Assembly: GCA_947591245.1 (NCBI GenBank)
Contig: CANQCY010000019.1
Location: forward strand, 1-37,621
Source: an uncultured Lachnospiraceae bacterium
Lineage (GTDB): Bacteria; Bacillota; Clostridia; Lachnospirales; Lachnospiraceae
Direction: 5' to 3'
DNA length: 37,621 bases
The stretch's first letter is position 1. Every line of letters begins with the position of its first letter. The position numbers and the translations under genes were made by a program. Under the pieces are notes generated by a model. The model was not told the DNA's origin. It was given only the letters and a program-made list of their open reading frames with translations, and ran no database searches. Below, piece by piece: positions 8,978-15,098 of this stretch.

Positions 8978-9018
8978 GTAAGGAGCTGTTAAAGGTTCCT
9001 TGGAAGGCCGGGATTCAT

Positions 9019-10386
9019 GTGAAAAATGATTTTTCTAAAGGAAGCGTCTGCGGGCATATTCTGCTGCAGGCGGTTCCGCTTACGATTGCGCAGCTGATAC
9101 AGCTTTTATATAATATTGTGGATCGCATTTACATCGGGCACTTGCCGGGGACAAATGGAGCGGCGCTGACGGGGGTTGGATTGGTTTTTCCGATTATTTC
9201 GATTATTTCCGCTTTTACCAATCTGTTTGCTTCGGGCGGGGCGCCGCTATTTTCGATTGCGCGCGGAGCAGGAGAGGAACAAAAGGCTTCCCGCATTATG
9301 AACAATACGTTTTCCATGTTCTGCATCACAGCGGTTGTGCTTATGACGATTTGCTATCTCTTTGAACAGCCGATCTTGTTTTTGTTCGGCGCGAGCGACG
9401 TTACATATTCATATGCCAGCGAATATATGGGGATCTATCTGAGCGGCACGCTTTTTCTTATGATTGGAACGGGGATGAATCAGTTTATCAGCGCTCAGGG
9501 GTTTCCCGGAACCAGTATGGCTGTCGTGATGAGCGGTGCGATTTTAAACATACTGTTAGACCCGCTCTTTATTTTTGTGTTCGGACTCGGAATCCGGGGA
9601 GCGGCAATCGCTACGGTTTTATCGCAGCTTGTGTCGGCGGTTCTTGTCTTGCGCTTTTTTATGGGAAATAGGACGCTGTGCCGCCTGGATTCTGCCAGAA
9701 TGAAGCCGGAGCTTGCGTTGGTTGGGAAAATTGCGGGGCTGGGGATGTCGGGATTTATAATGGCAGTTACGAATGGCCTCGTTCAGATTGTCTGCAATGT
9801 GACGCTCAAACAGTTCGGGGGAGACTTGTATATCGGAGTGATGACGATTTTAAATTCCGTACGGGAGATTGCAAATATCGTAATCGTCGGAATTACGAAC
9901 GGCGTCCAGCCCATTCTCGGGTTTAATTATGGCGCGGGAGAGTACCGGCGCGTCAAAAAGGCGATTTTAATTGCCGCCCTTATGGGGTTTTTGTATACGA
10001 CGATGGTATGGGCTATCATTATGCTGCAACCGGACATGTTCATCCGGATGTTCAGTGACAGCGAGAGTATGGCGGCGCCGGGAAGGGAAGCCCTGAAATT
10101 GTATTTCTTCGGATTTTTCTTCATGTCCTTTCAGTTTGCCGGACAGTCTACGTTTGTAGCGCTCGGCAAATCCAAGCAGGCAATTTTCTTCTCGCTGTTT
10201 CGGAAAGTGGTGATCGTCGTCCCGATGACGGTCTTTCTGCCGCGGCTCTGGGATCTGGGCGTGAACGGCGTATATCTGGCGGAACCCATTTCCAATGCGG
10301 TCGGGGGACTCGCCTGTTTTATAACGATGATGCGCGTGGTATGGGGGGAATTGTCAAGAAAAATGGAGGCTGAGAGTGAAGAATAA
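9019..10386 (+). CDS. MATE family efflux transporter
   Basis: A 455-residue integral membrane protein with about 12 hydrophobic segments in two similar halves, as in MATE multidrug/toxin extrusion proteins. The N-terminus (PLTIAQLIQLLYNIVDRIYIGH) and the middle motif GITNGVQPILGFNYGAG are characteristic family motifs. It probably exports cationic organic compounds in exchange for Na+ or H+; the substrate is unknown. The start is GTG 9019 after GGAAGG; the nearby ATG codons are out of frame. It lies between the MIF-like gene and rlmD with short gaps on both sides, which suggests cotranscription. Confidence 0.9.
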   Translation: MKNDFSKGSVCGHILLQAVPLTIAQLIQLLYNIVDRIYIGHLPGTNGAALTGVGLVFPIISIISAFTNLFASGGAPLFSIARGAGEEQKASRIMNNTFSMFCITAVVLMTICYLFEQPILFLFGASDVTYSYASEYMGIYLSGTLFLMIGTGMNQFISAQGFPGTSMAVVMSGAILNILLDPLFIFVFGLGIRGAAIATVLSQLVSAVLVLRFFMGNRTLCRLDSARMKPELALVGKIAGLGMSGFIMAVTNGLVQIVCNVTLKQFGGDLYIGVMTILNSVREIANIVIVGITNGVQPILGFNYGAGEYRRVKKAILIAALMGFLYTTMVWAIIMLQPDMFIRMFSDSESMAAPGREALKLYFFGFFFMSFQFAGQSTFVALGKSKQAIFFSLFRKVVIVVPMTVFLPRLWDLGVNGVYLAEPISNAVGGLACFITMMRVVWGELSRKMEAESEE

Positions 10387-10416
10387 ATTTGTTCACGAAT
10401 GCGAATGGAGGAAGGA

Positions 10417-11856
10417 ATGAAGAAGAAGGAAACTTATGAGGGGGAAGTGCTCCGCCTTAAATTTCCGAATAAGGGAATTGTGAAAGCGGATGGGGAGGCT
10501 GAAACGGTTCAGGTGAAAAATACGCTTCCGGGGCAGAAAATCTCGTTTCAGCTCACGAAAAACAGACAGAATAAAAAAGAAGGGCGGCTTCTGGAGATTT
10601 TGGAGCGATCCGATCTTGAGTCGCAAACGCCGCCGTGCATCCATTTTCAGAAATGCGGCGGGTGTTCGTACCAGAGCCTCGACTATGAAGGCCAGAAGCA
10701 GTTGAAGCTGCAGCAGGTTCAGGCGTTGTTTGAAGATATTTGTCCCGGCTTTCCGCTGCAGGAATGCATGGCAAGTCCGGCAGTGTGGGAGTACCGGAAT
10801 AAAATGGAATTTTCATTCGGGGATGAGGAAAAAGGCGGTCAGCTGGCGCTGGGGCTTCATAAGCGGGATAGCTTTTATGATATTGTTCCGGTAAAGGGCT
10901 GTCGGATTGTGACGGAAGATGTGCGGAAAATACTGTCTGCAACTGCAGATTATTTCTCGGAAAAGGGCATCCCGTTTTTTCACAAAATAAGCCATGAAGG
11001 ATATTTGAGGCATCTGCTTGTGAGAAATGCGGCAAAAACAGGGGAGATTCTCGTATGCCTTGTGACGACCTCGCAGCGGGAGGCGGACTTGTCAGAGTAC
11101 AGGGATCTTCTTTTGAAAAACGATTATAATGGGAAAATTTCCGGTATTTTACATATGGTAAATGACGGGCTTTCGGATGTGGTACGGGCGGACCGGACGG
11201 AAATTCTTTATGGAAATGATTATTTTTATGAAGACATACTGGGATTGAAATTTAAAATATCGCCCTTTTCTTTTTTTCAGACGAATTCTCTCGGAGCAGA
11301 GGTTTTGTATGAAGTGGTGCGGCAATATGCGGGCGATTTGAATGGAAAAGTCGTTTTTGATTTATACAGCGGTACGGGAACGATCGCCCAGATTCTTGCC
11401 TCGAAAGGCGATGGCACGGCCTCCCGCGTGATCGGGGTGGAGATCGTGGAAGAGGCGGTAGAGGCTGCGAAAGCCAATGCGAAACTCAATCATCTGGATA
11501 ACTGCGGGTTTATCGCGGGCGATGTACTCAAGGTGCTGGACGAATTGCGGGAAAAGCCGGATATGATCGTGCTCGACCCGCCCCGCGAGGGCGTTCACCC
11601 GAAAGCGCTTGCGAAGATTTTACAGTACGGCGTAGAACAGATTGTATATATCTCCTGCAAACCGACCAGTCTGGCGCGTGAGATGCCGACATTTTTGGAG
11701 TACGGGTATGCGCCGGTGAAGGCGGCGTGCGTGGACATGTTCCCATGGACGAGGGGGATAGAGACGGTGGTTCAGTTGGTCAACATCGGCGTAAAGCCCG
11801 ATGATACGGTGCGTGCGGACGTTGATGCAGATGAAATGTACAAGACCAATAGTTAA
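10417..11856 (+). CDS. rlmD: 23S rRNA (uracil-C5) methyltransferase, RlmD/TrmA family
   Basis: A 479-residue protein. Start ATG 10417 follows GGAGGAAGGA; an upstream in-frame ATG lacks this spacing. An N-terminal TRAM-like RNA-binding segment is followed by the iron-sulfur cysteines Cys74, Cys80 and Cys83 (C-x5-C-GG-C-SYQ). The SAM-binding motif is FDLYSGTGT, followed by LDPPREG and the nucleophile motif YISCKP. It methylates a uracil in 23S rRNA or tRNA; which position is modified cannot be decided by sequence alone in Firmicutes. Many clostridial relatives continue with a long C-terminal extension after the catalytic domain. Here the extension stops after VDADEMYKTNS, right at the edge of the accessory island, so the 3' end may have been cut by the insertion. 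Confidence 0.88.
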   Translation: MKKKETYEGEVLRLKFPNKGIVKADGEAETVQVKNTLPGQKISFQLTKNRQNKKEGRLLEILERSDLESQTPPCIHFQKCGGCSYQSLDYEGQKQLKLQQVQALFEDICPGFPLQECMASPAVWEYRNKMEFSFGDEEKGGQLALGLHKRDSFYDIVPVKGCRIVTEDVRKILSATADYFSEKGIPFFHKISHEGYLRHLLVRNAAKTGEILVCLVTTSQREADLSEYRDLLLKNDYNGKISGILHMVNDGLSDVVRADRTEILYGNDYFYEDILGLKFKISPFSFFQTNSLGAEVLYEVVRQYAGDLNGKVVFDLYSGTGTIAQILASKGDGTASRVIGVEIVEEAVEAAKANAKLNHLDNCGFIAGDVLKVLDELREKPDMIVLDPPREGVHPKALAKILQYGVEQIVYISCKPTSLAREMPTFLEYGYAPVKAACVDMFPWTRGIETVVQLVNIGVKPDDTVRADVDADEMYKTNS

Positions 11857-11944
11857 TTTGGCTACAGGACAAAGCGTGGTTTGATAGCTTGATGATAAAG
11901 ATATCCTTTTTAACAGATGGACGCAAATTTATACCACAAGTATA

Positions 11945-11973
11945 ATGACAACTAAAGATTTTCATGTTATGAT
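11945..11973 (+). promoter_or_regulatory. Promoter of the tRNA-rtcB island
   Basis: ATGACA (11945-11950) and TATGAT (11968-11973) are separated by 17 bases; each matches the consensus at five of six positions. Transcription from about 11980 would give a leader of roughly 215 bases before the terminator at 12194. Confidence 0.6.
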
Positions 11974-12025
11974 ACGATATAGAAAAAAGAAACAGGGCAA
12001 TGAATATGTCCGGAAAGGAAAAATC

Positions 12026-12160
12026 ATGAGATTCATTACAACTATAAGCAAACTTCATAATGAACGCCATGAGGCGCTGCCTAAAGCAGATAAGCAGGGC
12101 TTTGATTTGATGTGCTCGTTACGGATAAGCATAGGTTGTAATCGAAATGTATTGATATAG
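12026..12160 (+). CDS. Putative 44-residue leader peptide dense in Lys, His and Glu codons
   Basis: The ORF starts at ATG 12026 after CGGAAAGGAA and ends with TAG at 12158-12160. A nine-residue ORF (12000-12029) ends on it with an ATGA overlap. No family is recognised. Residues 9-23 contain Lys (AAA, AAA, AAG), His (CAT, CAT) and Glu (GAA, GAG), seven of fifteen codons, and these are the amino acids of the four tRNA sequences in the operon. The 3' part of the ORF includes the strand of an alternative stem that competes with the terminator. This fits a regulatory leader peptide whose translation senses charged tRNA supply. It could still be a chance ORF; translation is not shown. Confidence 0.4.
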   Translation: MRFITTISKLHNERHEALPKADKQGFDLMCSLRISIGCNRNVLI

Positions 12161-12211
12161 CACGGGATTACCCGGAGCATAATGGAATTTACGAACCGCT
12201 TATCTTGTAAC
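12118..12211 (+). promoter_or_regulatory. Candidate antiterminator stem competing with the terminator
   Basis: GTTAC-G-GATAAGC (12118-12130) is complementary to GCTTATC-TT-GTAAC (12198-12211): 12 base pairs with one small internal loop. The downstream strand includes most of the 5' arm of the terminator, so the two structures exclude each other. A second GATAAGC copy at 12089-12095 could pair with the same arm over 8 bp. Confidence 0.5.
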
Positions 12212-12229
12212 AGGGATAGGCGGTTTTTT
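12194..12229 (+). terminator. Intrinsic terminator (attenuator) just before tRNA-Lys
   Basis: AACCGCTTATC and GATAGGCGGTT form an 11-bp stem with one G-T pair and a 10-base loop, followed by TTTTTTA. Only 3 bases separate the T tract from the tRNA 5' end. A transcript starting at the upstream promoter must therefore read through this element to make the tRNA and rtcB. Confidence 0.8.
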
Positions 12230-12232
12230 AAT

Positions 12233-12305
12233 GCCCCATTAGCTCAGTTGGCAGAGCAACCGGCTTTTAATCGGCAGGTCGAGAGTTCAAGTCTCTCATG
12301 GGGCA
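12233..12305 (+). tRNA. tRNA-Lys (anticodon UUU)
   Basis: The 73-base sequence folds into a cloverleaf: acceptor GCCCCAT/ATGGGGC, D arm GCTC/GAGC, anticodon loop CTTTTAA, T arm GAGAG-TTCAAGT-CTCTC. CCA is not encoded. The outermost anticodon-stem pair (27-43) is A-C and the innermost is G-U, so the anticodon stem is weaker than usual. It sits between an intrinsic terminator and the rtcB ribosome binding site, so it is probably cut from the same transcript as the ligase. Confidence 0.88.
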
Positions 12306-12334
12306 TTACCGGCAAGGAGAAGGAGGGAAGAAAA

Positions 12335-13543
12335 ATGTTTGATATAAAGGGAAAGGTAAATACGGCAATCTGTTATGCGAAGGTTGTAGAGGACGAAGCG
12401 ATAGAACAGATTCGCAGAATGTGCGACTATGAGATGACGGCAGGTTCTAAAATCAGAATTATGCCTGATGTACACGCCGGCAAGGGCTGTACCATAGGCA
12501 CAACTATGACTATCACGGATAAGGCGGTACCGAATGTTGTCGGTGTGGATATCGGATGCGGAATGTACACGGTGAATCTCGGTAAGACTGATATTGATTT
12601 TGAGAAATTGGATGAAGCTGCTCATTTTGTTCCTTCTGGGATGAATGTATGGGAAGGCAGACAGGAACGGTTTGATCTCACTGATCTTAGATGTTACAGA
12701 GAACTCAAGGATACGAAAAGACTTGAAAGGTCTCTGGGGACGCTTGGAGGTGGGAATCACTTCATAGAGATAGACGAAGCGGCAGACGGTGCGAAATATC
12801 TTGTCATCCATTCCGGGAGCCGTAATCTAGGGAAACAGGTAGCAGAATTATATCAGAAACTTGCGGTTAATCTGGATCGCGGTTACGGTGAATATTTTGA
12901 AAAGCGTGACGAGATAATCAGGACATACAAAGAGCAGGGAAGGAGAAAAGAAATACAGGACGCATTGAAGAAGCTCCACGCACAAGCGTATGAAAGCGAA
13001 CCAAGCATGCCGGAGGATTTGTGCTATCTCTCAGGCAAGTATCTTGAGGACTATCTTCACGATGTTGTTATCTGTCAGGCTTTTGCGAGAAGAAACAGAG
13101 AGAAGATGGCGGAGGTCATTCTTGAAAGATGTGGGATATCAGCTGGAGAGGCTTTTCATACTATTCACAATTATATCGACGCCGATGAAATGATACTTAG
13201 AAAAGGTGCAATAGCTGCCCATAAGGGGGAAAAAGCGCTTATTCCTATCAACATGAGGGATGGCAGTGTGCTTGCAGTAGGAAAAGGTAATCCTGAGTGG
13301 AACTATTCTGCTCCTCATGGCGCCGGAAGGATCATGTCCAGACGCAAGGCAAAGGAAAGTTTGGATATGGATGAGTACAAAAAGACAATGGAGGGTATTT
13401 ATACCACTTCCATTAACGAGAAAACATTGGATGAGGCTCCGATGGCATACAAATCACTTGATGATATTATTGATGTTATCAAGGAATCGGTAGATGTTAT
13501 CGACATCATGAAACCTATTTATAATTTTAAGGCGTCTGACTGA
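12335..13543 (+). CDS. rtcB: RNA ligase RtcB
   Basis: A 402-residue RtcB. ATG 12335 follows a strong AGGAGGGAAG site; the reading frame further upstream runs through the tRNA and is not coding. Family motifs are all present: PDVHAGKGCTIG (44-55), VGVDIGCGM with metal-binding Cys75, GGGNHF around 138-143, HSGSR at 159, AHKGE, and PHGAGRIMSRR, where His328 is the predicted GMP-accepting histidine. RtcB joins RNA ends carrying 2',3'-cyclic or 3'-phosphate to 5'-OH ends, the products of many tRNA-cleaving toxins. It is flanked by a tRNA on one side and an XRE regulator plus tRNAs on the other, which points to a tRNA repair role. Its codon use is AT-richer than in neighbouring rlmD, consistent with transfer. 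Confidence 0.95.
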   Translation: MFDIKGKVNTAICYAKVVEDEAIEQIRRMCDYEMTAGSKIRIMPDVHAGKGCTIGTTMTITDKAVPNVVGVDIGCGMYTVNLGKTDIDFEKLDEAAHFVPSGMNVWEGRQERFDLTDLRCYRELKDTKRLERSLGTLGGGNHFIEIDEAADGAKYLVIHSGSRNLGKQVAELYQKLAVNLDRGYGEYFEKRDEIIRTYKEQGRRKEIQDALKKLHAQAYESEPSMPEDLCYLSGKYLEDYLHDVVICQAFARRNREKMAEVILERCGISAGEAFHTIHNYIDADEMILRKGAIAAHKGEKALIPINMRDGSVLAVGKGNPEWNYSAPHGAGRIMSRRKAKESLDMDEYKKTMEGIYTTSINEKTLDEAPMAYKSLDDIIDVIKESVDVIDIMKPIYNFKASD

Positions 13544-13582
13544 AACGACCTGTTTCGGTCAGAGCCGGAACAGGAGGAAGAA

Positions 13583-13843
13583 ATGGTACAGAATATGCCT
13601 GCTATAGATATGGCGGGAACAGGGAAGAGAATATCAGCATTAAGGCAAGCCAAGGGTCTGTCTGTGAGAGACTTGCAGGATATTTTCGGATTTACAACAC
13701 CGCAGGCGATTTATAAGTGGCAACACGGATCAGCTATGCCGACCATAGATAATTTGGTGGTGCTTTCTGTGGTGTTTGGTGTAAAGGTGGATGATATATT
13801 GGTAGTGGATATGACAGACAATGTATCTATGAGTAGTGCATAA
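13583..13843 (+). CDS. XRE-family helix-turn-helix regulator of the tRNA-rtcB island
   Basis: An 86-residue protein consisting almost only of a helix-turn-helix domain: RISALRQAKGLSVRDLQDIFG, then the recognition-helix region TPQAIYKWQHGSAMPTIDNL. It starts at ATG after ACAGGAGGAAG, 39 bases behind rtcB. Small XRE proteins without extra domains usually act as local repressors or activators, and here the natural target would be the island promoter at 11945. No ligand domain is visible, so how it would sense damage is unknown. Confidence 0.82.
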   Translation: MVQNMPAIDMAGTGKRISALRQAKGLSVRDLQDIFGFTTPQAIYKWQHGSAMPTIDNLVVLSVVFGVKVDDILVVDMTDNVSMSSA

Positions 13844-13849
13844 AGAAAA

Positions 13850-13871
13850 GCAGATGTCTTTGGACATCTGC
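13850..13871 (+). repeat. Perfect 9-bp hairpin between the XRE gene and tRNA-Glu
   Basis: GCAGATGTC and GACATCTGC flank the loop TTTG. No T tract follows, and tRNA-Glu begins 3 bases later, so this is probably an RNA stem that separates mRNA from tRNA or protects the mRNA 3' end after tRNA processing. Confidence 0.55.
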
Positions 13872-13874
13872 CAC

Positions 13875-13947
13875 GGTCCCCTAGTCTAAAGGTCAGGACA
13901 CAGCCCTTTCAAGGCTGAGATGCACGGTTCAAGTCCGGCGGGGATCA
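13875..13947 (+). tRNA. tRNA-Glu (anticodon UUC)
   Basis: This 73-base cloverleaf has acceptor GGTCCCC/GGGGATC, D arm GTCT/GGAC, a perfect anticodon stem CAGCC/GGCTG with loop CTTTCAA, and T loop TTCAAGT. The two outer T-stem pairs (49-65 C-C and 50-64 A-G) do not pair, which is unusual and may reflect decay or divergence. CCA is not encoded. It follows a perfect hairpin in the 3' region of the rtcB-XRE transcript. Confidence 0.8.
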
Positions 13948-13951
13948 TTAT

Positions 13952-14024
13952 GGCTCCTTAGCCTAAAGGTCAGGACGCCAGCCTCTCAAGCTGGAAATGT
14001 CGGGTTCAAGTCCCGCAGGAGCTA
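13952..14024 (+). tRNA. tRNA-Glu (anticodon CUC)
   Basis: The 73-base cloverleaf has acceptor GGCTCCT/AGGAGCT, a perfect anticodon stem CCAGC/GCTGG with loop CTCTCAA, and T arm TCGGG/CCCGC with only the outer pair mismatched. CCA is not encoded. It lies 4 bases after tRNA-Glu(UUC), so both are likely cut from one precursor. It would read GAG codons. Confidence 0.82.
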
Positions 14025-14026
14025 CT

Positions 14027-14073
14027 GTGACCGTAGTATAACGGTTCGTCCGGCAGATTGTGGATCTGCAGGC
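14027..14073 (+). pseudogene. 5' part of a tRNA-His (anticodon GUG), truncated
   Basis: GTGACCGTAGTATAACGG, a perfect anticodon stem GCAGA/TCTGC and the loop TTGTGGA with anticodon GTG match the first two thirds of a tRNA-His. After the start of the variable region the T arm and 3' acceptor strand are missing, and the sequence continues as macro-domain coding sequence. The cloverleaf cannot close, so this is a broken tRNA gene. Confidence 0.7.
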
Positions 14074-14326
14074 CAATCAAATGCTTGCATCCTGTTACCG
14101 GACTTCTTTGGCAATAGCAAAGGACAGCGGAATTAGAACCATTGCTTTTCCGTCAATTTCTACTGGGGTATATGGTTACCCGGTGGAAAAGGCAGCTAAG
14201 ATTGCAGTAGGGACGGTATCGCAATTTCTTGAGCAGTATCCGGATGTTTTTGATATAGTGGAATGGATGTTGTTTGATGATAGGACGCTGAAGGCTTATG
14301 AGGATGAAGTGGATAAGCTTTATTAA
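14074..14326 (+). pseudogene. 3' end of a macro-domain gene, 5' truncated
   Basis: About 84 residues align in pattern with the C-terminal half of macro-domain proteins: LASCYRTSLAIAKDSGIRTIAFPSISTG, where FPSISTGVYGYP is the typical ADP-ribose-binding loop, then a helix and the end of the domain (about residues 20-88 of the open frame). The N-terminal half with its NAAN motif is absent; instead the frame enters a tRNA-His fragment. Only a GTG inside the tRNA anticodon would serve as start, so this is unlikely to be a working gene. Macro domains hydrolyse ADP-ribose derivatives, including ADP-ribose-1''-phosphate from tRNA repair by Tpt1, and that would fit an RNA-repair operon. The deletion junction lies near 14074. 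Confidence 0.75.
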
Positions 14327-14422
14327 GTGTCGAATAATTGAGGTATGAGATGTTAAACAGAAACCGCATGCCTCTTGAGCAACACCCAGAGCTAGAAGAA
14401 AGAATCTAAGTAAACATGTGAT

Positions 14423-14460
14423 AAAACGGTACTTTTCGGTGATGGAGAGTACCGTTTTTT
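14423..14460 (+). terminator. Intrinsic terminator at the end of the tRNA-rtcB operon
   Basis: AAAACGGTACT and AGTACCGTTTT form an 11-bp perfect stem with a 14-base loop and a run of T. It follows the macro-domain remnant by about 97 bases and probably ends the island transcript. Confidence 0.8.
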
Positions 14461-14505
14461 AATAGTTTTACTGCAATTCAAACAAAATCTCCATTATGAA
14501 GGGGA

Positions 14506-14605
14506 TTATTTGTTAAAATGTAAAAGCAATTCTACAGGAATTTCCAAAGCATCTGCAATATCCATTAAAGCATCAAGGTATTTGTAAACACTGCAACCGT
14601 TCTAA
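14506..14605 (-). pseudogene. 3' remnant of a small helix-turn-helix regulator
   Basis: On the minus strand an open stretch ends ...YLDALMDIADALEIPVELLLHFNK and then stops. This is the typical last helix pair of XRE-family regulators. An in-frame stop (TAG) lies at about 14606, and no start codon or recognition helix is visible, so only the 3' end of a gene remains. Confidence 0.4.
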
Positions 14606-14665
14606 ACAGGCAGATACCGCTGAAACAAGGGCTGATTTGGCGGCGCTTCACAACAGGGGCAGCGT

Positions 14666-14788
14666 ATGGATAATAAAAAGTTATTTGAAAAGTTTAATAG
14701 TGAAACAAATATTGCCCGTAAAATGGGTTATGGCATGGAATTAAAAAAAAGACAAATGGAAATGGAGGAAAATAGAAATAACGATTAA
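14666..14788 (+). CDS. Hypothetical 40-residue charged protein
   Basis: ATG 14666 follows AGGGGC and opens a frame for 40 residues (MDNKKLFEKFNSETN ... MEMEENRNND), rich in Lys, Glu and Asn. I do not recognise it. It may be a small gene or a leftover of a mobile-element gene, because both neighbours are decayed fragments. Confidence 0.3.
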   Translation: MDNKKLFEKFNSETNIARKMGYGMELKKRQMEMEENRNND

Positions 14789-14804
14789 TTACTGAAACAA
14801 ATAT

Positions 14805-14910
14805 TTGGTGAGGATTGCGCCTGATTGCAGTATTGGAAACCATATTCATGAAACGCAATGGGAAACGCATGAAGCGATCAAGGGAAGCGGATTTGTTTTC
14901 CGGGTTTATG
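14805..14910 (+). pseudogene. Cupin-domain fragment
   Basis: The translated stretch APDCSIGNHIHETQWET has the first cupin motif (G-x5-H-x-H-x4-E). No ATG precedes it and no second cupin motif follows, and the frame runs into a region ending in a terminator-like hairpin. It looks like a gene remnant. Confidence 0.4.
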
Positions 14911-14941
14911 CCCGCGCTATGCTGAAAAAAAAGAATAAAAT

Positions 14942-14994
14942 GACAGACCGCCGTATATGGGACGCATTTCCCATTGCGGCAGCCTGTCTTTTTT
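14942..14994 (+). terminator. Probable intrinsic terminator after the cupin remnant
   Basis: GACAG/CTGTC with inner CCGC/GCGG and GGG/CCC pairing forms an imperfect long stem, followed by TCTTTTTT. It probably belonged to the decayed upstream gene. Confidence 0.5.
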
Positions 14995-15098
14995 CATGCC
15001 CGTTTACTGATATGATGCGATTTTGTTAGGAAAAGTCGGGAGTGGAATCACGGTAAGCGTATTTTACAGTTATGGCTTTTCTTATGTAAACGGTAGGT

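Noticed and set aside
11980-12232. T-box riboswitch in the rtcB leader
   Set aside because: No T-box sequence (GGGTGGNACCGCG type) or stem I pattern is visible ahead of the terminator.
12182-12334. N-terminal extension of rtcB
   Set aside because: The longer frame runs through the terminator and tRNA-Lys; ATG 12335 has an AGGAGG site and gives the normal RtcB start.
14350-14409. 19-residue ORF after the macro-domain remnant
   Set aside because: Too short, no clear ribosome binding site and no recognisable motif.
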